From contig JASAMV010002238.1 of NCBI GenBank assembly GCA_030248065.1, forward strand, positions 1-64,000: a stretch of 64,000 bases of DNA, read 5' to 3'. Within the stretch, counting starts at the first letter, position 1. Every line of letters starts with the position of its first letter. Position numbers and translations under genes: made by a program. The DNA is from Rhynchonema sp. JSB1_4. Lineage: Eukaryota; Nematoda; Chromadorea; Monhysterida; Xyalidae. Below, piece after piece: positions 57,596 to 64,000 of the stretch. Below the pieces are notes generated by a model. It saw only the letters and a program-made list of their open reading frames with translations, was not told the origin of the DNA and ran no database searches.

Positions 57596-59535
57596 CTATG
57601 ATTCGTCCAGAATTGGAGCTGCATTTTCATTCATAACTTCGCTGAAAGCCCCGTCGTCGGCTAGCCCTGGAAACAAAGTTCAAGTAGTGATTAAGAAATT
57701 AAACACGAGGAACAAAGTCGATATTTTCCGAAAATATCAAAACCTACTCCACAAACTGTAACAGCAGACGAATTTGTGCAGCAGTCTGCTGTGCAGGCAC
57801 GTCACCACTGCGCCCATGCCACGATGCTGTGAACAGCTGTCGGCACCTAGAGTTTAAACTTGCTTATTTCTTGATGTCATTATCACAAAAATAAACATGA
57901 ATGTTTTTTTATTAATTCAGGCGCTGCTGTGTGTGTACCTGCAAGCGGACTGCAGGGCACGGGATCACCCTTGACCTCGATCGGACGGAAACCTCGCTGG
58001 CCGGCGCAATCTGCAATAAGAAACAGGCTATGTGCAATGTAATTATTGTATCTTAAAAAGTTTCATAGTTTCATAAACGAAAATCTTTAAAATATAGGAC
58101 TCAAACTAACGAGAAGCGGCTGTTTCGACTTCTCTCTGGCTGATCTGTTTCTGTCGATGTTGTTCCGAAATTTGTCTGTAGCGCAAGTCGTGTCGCTCTT
58201 TCGCTTCTTTCTCCTGAACAAATTTTTAATTTCCATTGTTTGAAATGAAGAGAAAAGTTTTCTACAAACAAACTAGTTGATGTTTCACAAACCGAATCCA
58301 CTTGTCGACAGCAGATGTACTGAATTTCGTTGTTGATCCAGAGACAGGCGGCATCTTTGGGGCAAGCGGCCGGGGTGTTGGGCAGGGCCAGGGGATTGCA
58401 GTTGCGATAATCACGGCCGTTGTAATAGGGGGTCAGACCGAAAGGCTCGGGGGGACACACGTCTGAAGTACATAGTTGTCATGTTGCCAAAGTCATATGT
58501 GAACCGGTATTTTCAACTCGGCAGTGGCAACAAGTGGTGTTGTAAATTGTAATCATTGAAAATACTTCTTACAAATCCACACTGAAGAAGACTCGGTGCA
58601 CCGGTTGTCTATGAACACAGGCTGAGTTTGGCAATAAGCCGAAAAACCATCCAGCTGATGCGCACCTGCCCTGCCCATAGGAAAAAAAGAACTCGGAGCT
58701 TCACAGGAGCGCTCAACTTTGCAGAGGGGCCCGCTGATGTTTCACACGCGCACACTCTCTTACTTACTCGGTTTTGCGTCGTCGGTCGATCCACAGCAAA
58801 TGTATTGTCTGACAGTCTCCGCGTATTGACAATATTCGTTATTGCCACAACTGCCCTGTTGTCCGAGGGCCTCGATGCCTTGCAGATGGTTCACCGTTGG
58901 ACTGCACAGTTTGTAGGGCGAACCGAACTGTCCCGCAACCGGTTTGAGTTGCGGCGGGCAAACTGGAAGAATGAATGGTGATGTTTCAATTTTTGACAAA
59001 AAGGTTTGAGTCACGCGTAATGGTACACTTGACGACGACTGAGCCGGATATCGAGATCTCGGATCTGGTTTTGGTCGCGTGATCTGCTATATTTGCACAG
59101 ACCGGTGTAAAAGTGAGAACCGGAGACAAGTCAACAGACTTGTTTGTGCTAGTTACTCCTGGCACCAGTAAATCTCCACAGACAATGCAAAAAAAACTAG
59201 CGTCGCACAGGCAGAGGTCGATCTTAAATGTGCCGATCACAAACGTTGAAGACGTGTCCACATTTTAGAACGTGTTGGTAGATTAACGTTTACGTACAGT
59301 ATACTATATCTAACGGCATGTAAAAGCTAAATTGAAAAGAGAAAAAACGACCGCTTACGTCCGCTATCAGATTTGGTGGCCTCTTGACAGCAGAAGTACG
59401 CGTTCGAGTTGCCGTTGTTCGTCGAATACCAGCAAAAGTACCCGCCCGGACACGAGCCGGCCACATTTGGTGTGCACTGTTGTGCTTGGAGAGTCAGCGC
59501 GTTGATGAACGGCGCACTCCCGGATGGACAGAGAC
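57596..59535 (-). CDS. Gene A C-terminal segment
   Basis: 59535-59359 is LCPSGSAPFINALTLQ...[10 protein letters not shown]; 58962-58768 is CPPQLKPVAGQFG...EYCQYAETVRQYICCG. 58462-58293 is VCPPEPFGLTPYYNG...[18 protein letters not shown] in a single exon where gene C has an intron. 58213-58111 is a highly charged linker (EKEAKERHDLRYRQ then SEQHRQKQISQREVE) that would form a helix. 58010-57939 is CAGQRGFRPIEVKGDP, and 57846-57748 is CSQHRGMGAVVTCLHS...CCYSLW. Confidence 0.9.
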
Positions 59536-62500
59536 CTGAACTTGATGTTGTGTGAGTTTCTCAGGGAGGGTGATTTATGGCCATTTTTGTTGTGATTTAG
59601 GATAAACTGCCGATTTAGGTGACAGTAAGTCTCCATCGCGAAACATGCCTAATGTTTTGTCAAATCTGTCGTTCCTCCAGGGACTCCAATCGACGTTGTC
59701 TGCAGAGGGAGCCTTCGTCTCTAACTATAGGCTCTCAGAACAAACAACTCAGTTTGACGGCAGGAGCCGAAACCCGCCAACGATCAAACGCGCGTTATGC
59801 GTGCGCCATTAACATTCACACCCAACCCCACCCCCAATACCTTCAGTGCCAGCCGCCGGTCCACAGCACACATTCTGGCCCAACAATTGGCTGTTTTTGC
59901 ACGTGAACCCAGAAGGACAGCCATTTGATTGTGCACCAACAGCACCGACCACACTGCACGCAGTCACGATGCCGGTGACACGGTCAAGTGACACTACACT
60001 GCCGCTCTGACAGGCTGAAACTCTTTGCGTACGGTAGGATTGTGGTCTCTTGAACACTAAATGTTGTCCCTGTGCAATAATTTTCAAGTTCATAGTCCTA
60101 AAATGAAGGATAATTTCGACGTCCATTAAGTCTGCGCGATATTTCAAAGCTCGACACAAAAGAAACGGATTTCACCAAGCGCACGTTTGTCACACACCTT
60201 GTATGTGTTTTTCTGAGAAAAGTAATAGCAAATCAGACCTGACGAGAGACAATAATTGGCGCATTGTGTCATCGACGGGAAATTGTTCCGGTTTCCAGCG
60301 CACCCGTTGTACGTGAACGGTTCGCAGGTTCGCGAGATGCTGTTGAAGAAATAACGCGGAATGGTTGTGGTCGAACAGCGTGTGCCGGTGTCGGCCGACA
60401 GCGCACAGATGTAGGCTGGAAAGCGAATAATGTGAGTCTGTGGGAAAATCTGTGGCGTAACCACACAATCAGAGTGTAGAATTTATGAAGCTGCACAATA
60501 ATAATTGTGAACGCAATGAAAAAATGCGCATCAGTTTCAATCATATTTTGTGACGAAACTACACATTCTTGTGCAAAAATTCAGCCCCCACTTTTTGACG
60601 GACAGCACATTGGTCGCGTGGTGAGTCCCATATTCTCATACATCGACACCATTGAACATCTGTGAGTGTTCGGACAGTCCACATCCGTGGTACAGGTTCG
60701 CGGTTGTCCATTCAGTTCGGTGTAGGGCTGACCGCCGTCGGGGCAATCGGAAAAATAAATTTCAGTGTTTCGGCGACACTATATTGTGTCAATTTATGCC
60801 AAAACTGCTCACTGTCAGTGCGACAATATTCATTGCAATCCTGTTGAGTGGCAAAGTTGTTGCTATTGCCATCACAACCCCTGTACGAGAATGTCTGGCA
60901 TTTGCGACTGGTCGAATCGTAATACCATCGGGTTACGCTCGGACCACACTCGCGACCCTCGTCGTAGCTCAAAGAGCAAGTGTAGGCTGAAAAGATGCAG
61001 GTTTAAAAGTGGCCATCCAAAACTGCACTTTTGGGTGTAATGTAGCTGCTGAACCGACCTTGACTCGGACAGCAGCCGTAGGTGTTGCCATCAAAATAGC
61101 AATAGTAATTGGCGGAGCAGGTGGTGATCGAGCCACTGGTTCCTCCACAGACCAAGTAGTTTTGATTAGAGTCCTTGAGCGCACGACCCTGGATGCACAC
61201 GGGCTCCACTAAAAAATAGACAATATAAAAATATTAATATGGACGTTCTACCGGAAAATGTTCCGCAATGGACACCTACCTTTAGCGTCTTTACAGAACG
61301 ACTGGCAATCGTTGTAATTCTCGAAGTTGTTCGCGTTGCCCTGACATCCGCTGTAGATGAATTCTTCACAATTACCAGTGCCGGCGTTGAACCACCAGCG
61401 AGTCACATAATTGGCACAGTTGCCTTGAGCCATGTTCAGTTTGCAGACAAACTCTGAAAGTAGTTTTTTTACCGACCAGCACACGTTTAAAAATGAAATC
61501 TGAACGGCAAAAAAGCACACTAAAATGAGTGACTAACGTGGTCTCGGACAGCAAAGATTCGACTTGCATTCGTGCGTTGTTGGACAGTTTGTGTCACTTC
61601 CGCTGCATCGGTAGTTTGTGATACCGGTGGTGTCCTTCAGTGGAATGCCAGCAGTGCAAACGGCTGAAATTGCACAAATTATGATAATGTATGCTTTCAG
61701 ACAATGTCCAAAAAGCCAGTCACACGTACTTTTCGAGCAGAACTGCTCACAATGCGACTGTGTCAAGAATCGGTTGAAGTTTCCGGCTTGACCGTTCCAG
61801 GTGAACGGACGGCAGCGCGCTTGCGAGCGATCATAATACCATCTGAATATTTCAACAAAGGTCACCTTCGATTGTTTTCTTTCCAAATTGGTGTTTTCGT
61901 ACCTTGAATGTGTGTCCGCTCCAGCCGCCCGAATCACACCGGGATCGTAGGGATTCGATGACGTCGGCTCAGCATAGTCGGCCAAAAAGTCGATGCTGTA
62001 CGAGATGCCACCAGTTCGCGAGCAAACATAATCTGAAAAAAACTACACACTTTTATGTATTAAAGTTACACTCGATTGTGCTGAAAATAGTAACACCAAC
62101 TGACCGACAGACGGACAGCAAAGATTGCGCGTGCCAAGTGATGTGCACGTGAATTGATTTTTACACTTTGTGTTGCTGTTTCCGGTGTCACACGTGACCG
62201 CTTGCGGGACACCAATGCCGGTCGAACCCGATATTTGATTGCCGTCCAGTGAGCTGGCGTACTCTGGCCGGCCCATGTCGCAAGCTGCAGTAAAACTTAT
62301 AAGATCAGTGTTTTTTTTTGTTTTTCTTTGCTTGGTTTCAGAATTTGTTTCGACCAAGTCGCAATTCTTAATAGAGGAGTCCCAGAATACCTTAGCCAAG
62401 TCGTTCTCGAGTAAAACATCAATCTCGATGCCACTGTGTAGAAAACCAGTGCGCACGCATTTTGTTTGTGTGTGCACAAAATTTGGTGACCAGCATGTGC

Positions 62501-64000
62501 AACAGAGTATGGCTTCAACTCACTTTGCAAACAATAGCTTTCGCAATGCTCTTTCGACTGGAAGTTGTTCGCGTTTCCCTTCAATCCACGATACAAGAAC
62601 TGTTTACACTCATTGGTGATCGGATCGTGATACCACCGATTCAGTGTACCACCACCGTTGTTGGGAAAGGCGCCGCTGTCGTAGTTGAGTGTGCAAGCGT
62701 AGTCTGTAGAATAATTTTAGTGTTTTTATATATATATATATATTTCACTGATTTTCCACAACAAATTCACACAAACTTCTTGACGGGCAACAGAATTTCG
62801 TGCCGGTGCACTGCGGGCCGTCACAAATACAGTCGTACGTTTCGGGACAATCGTATGGTCGGGTGTGATGCGCGGTTTGTGACCGACCGAAAGCGTTTGA
62901 TACGGGACTGGAACATAATGAGCGATATCAAACTTGGTGATCGGATCGGATCGGATGTGATCTGCCTTGGTAGCGCGTAATTAGTGCTTGAAAACATTTA
63001 GTCGAGCCACTATGTAATTTCGAACAAGTTATTCATTTTATGTCGGGGAACCTTTTACGCTGGACAAAATTAGTGGCGTCGGTATCACTAAATTTCTTCA
63101 TATCTTTGATGGAAGGATCACGCGTGACCAAGTCACAGACGCGGCTGATCACATCCGATCCGATCCGATTACCGAGTTCTCGGTAAATATTTTTGTGCAA
63201 TTTTTTGGACAAATATGCTGAGTTTCAGCGCAATACCTGTAGAAAATTCCGAATTCGCACGCCAGAACCTGACCATTTTGATGAAGTTTTGTGTAGTGCT
63301 CACCTATCGGGCATTCCCCTGCAATTTACAAAAAAAATTCAAAATTGGAATTTCAAAACTTGAAAATTCTGTTAAAACGCCGAAACAACTAGCCGTAATT
63401 CACGCAAATGTACCCATCCAAAGTTGGTAGTGGGTCTTGATTGTTGCCACATTTGCACGTGCCACTGCTACAGTACGCGCTCGGCCACACCGCCTCACAC
63501 TGGCGATTGTGCGTGCATCCCGCCTCGCCGGGGTTGATTTCTGAAAACTAGGGGCAGTTTTATGATCAAAAAAATTTCTGGTTTCAACAAAACAACATCA
63601 GAAAGTATGCGACGCACTTCTCCAACAGAATCCGCTGATGTCGACAAAACTAGTCAAACAGGCGCATCGTTTGTTGCTCGCACAATAGGCACCATCGTTG
63701 CACTCGGTGCTCTCAGTGCACGGACGACCCACAGTCGCTGCTTGACTTCGAACGCCAGGCAGAAGACATGAGCAGCTGGCCAGCAGGTCTGGAAGAAATA
63801 TCTTTTTTTTAATTTGCCTGTTCCCCTTCTGGTATGTTGTTCTTGGAACATCACCGAGCCAGATTTCAAATCAATAGACATGAGACCGATGCCTACGTAA
63901 TGTACAGAAATACGTATGTTACGAAGTGAATGTAGAATGAATGGAAAAAAGCTGATAGCAATTGTTCGAAAACAAGAATCGACAGAAACTTACACAGCCA
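57596..64000 (-). CDS. Gene A: third EB/Kunitz/lustrin paralogue, 5' end outside window
   Basis: Exons: 64000-63994 (3' end only), 63788-63618, 63540-63394, 63318-63237, 62907-62777, 62703-62524, 62284-62105, 62032-61903, 61842-61730, 61663-61538, 61453-61280, 61208-61059, 60986-60813, about 60745-60592, 60415-60239, 60014-59841, 59535-59359, 58962-58768, 58462-58293, 58213-58111, 58010-57939, 57846-57748, 57666-57596. The first two pieces join to WLYLLASCSCLLPGV, a signal peptide. All junctions keep phase except the acceptor at 60745, which lacks AG. The tail reads FVCCYSLW then LADDGAFSEVMNENAAPILD with stop TAG at 57598-57596, paralleling gene C. Confidence 0.91.
59841..62703 (-). CDS. Gene A Kunitz/lustrin core
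   Basis: Kunitz 1 62703-62524, Kunitz 2 62032-61903 plus 61842-61730, Kunitz 3 61453-61280 in one exon (the intron of B and C is absent; 174 bp equals 113 plus 61), Kunitz 4 60986-60813, Kunitz 5 60415-60239. Lustrin-type modules lie between, ending CCPSVG, CCPRPR, CCPSQ, CCPSK and CCGPAAG. P1 residues of the three six-cysteine domains are Ala, Gly and Ser. Kunitz 1 and 2 again lack the second and fourth cysteine. Confidence 0.92.
62924..63180. repeat. Intronic repeat in gene A with GATCGGATCGGATC ends
   Basis: tgatcggatcggatcgga at 62939 and tccgatccgatccgatta at 63154 are inverted. The centre has gacaaaattagtggcgtcgg, related to the block in gene C's intron at 39836-40135. Confidence 0.75.

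Overview
The window is eukaryotic and animal-like. Genes are split by GT-AG introns, most of the DNA is transposon, satellite or other repeat, and there is no operon structure. Secreted proteins mixing EB, Kunitz and lustrin-type cysteine-rich modules, a family-10 fucosyltransferase with a recent extra copy, and short degenerate GCCTAA (TTAGGC) tracts all fit a nematode best. That assignment is inference; no rRNA or mitochondrial marker is present to fix it.

Layout. 0.2-0.85 kb (+): the bHLH domain of a Fer3/PTF1A-like transcription factor. 0.9-12 kb: almost wholly repeats, including a 189-bp tandem repeat, hAT-type elements with 8-bp target duplications, a hairpin element, and a three-deep nest of transposons at 9.3-11.4 kb. 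12.9-14.1 kb (-): 3'-truncated copy of the fucosyltransferase, followed by a 28-bp minisatellite and about 4.9 kb of 198-bp satellite. 22.2-22.6 kb: an (AC)n microsatellite of about 184 units. 22.7-25.4 kb (-): an intact six-exon alpha-1,3-fucosyltransferase (GT10) gene, reconstructed here as 441 aa. 28.3-32.9 kb (-): three tandem two-exon genes for about 200-aa secreted, coiled-coil-rich proteins of a family I do not recognise.

34.2-64 kb (-): three tandem paralogues of a large secreted protein. Gene C (34.2-42.4 kb) is complete in 24 exons and 1,072 aa. Gene B (45.2-52.2 kb) has 18 recognised exons, an unresolved first exon and a shortened C terminus. Gene A (57.6-64 kb) runs off the right edge. 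Each runs signal peptide, EB module, Cys-rich modules, five Kunitz domains alternating with lustrin-type modules, then more Cys-rich modules; A and C add a charged linker and an acidic tail. Exon phases agree at almost every junction, so the models rest on reading-frame arithmetic as well as homology.

The coding content is mainly secretory: a probable Golgi glycosyltransferase and two secreted, Cys-rich gene families that expanded by tandem duplication, perhaps for cuticle, extracellular matrix or host-interface roles. That functional link is inference. The duplications, exon losses and intron changes lie among many TA-flanked and hAT-type short elements.
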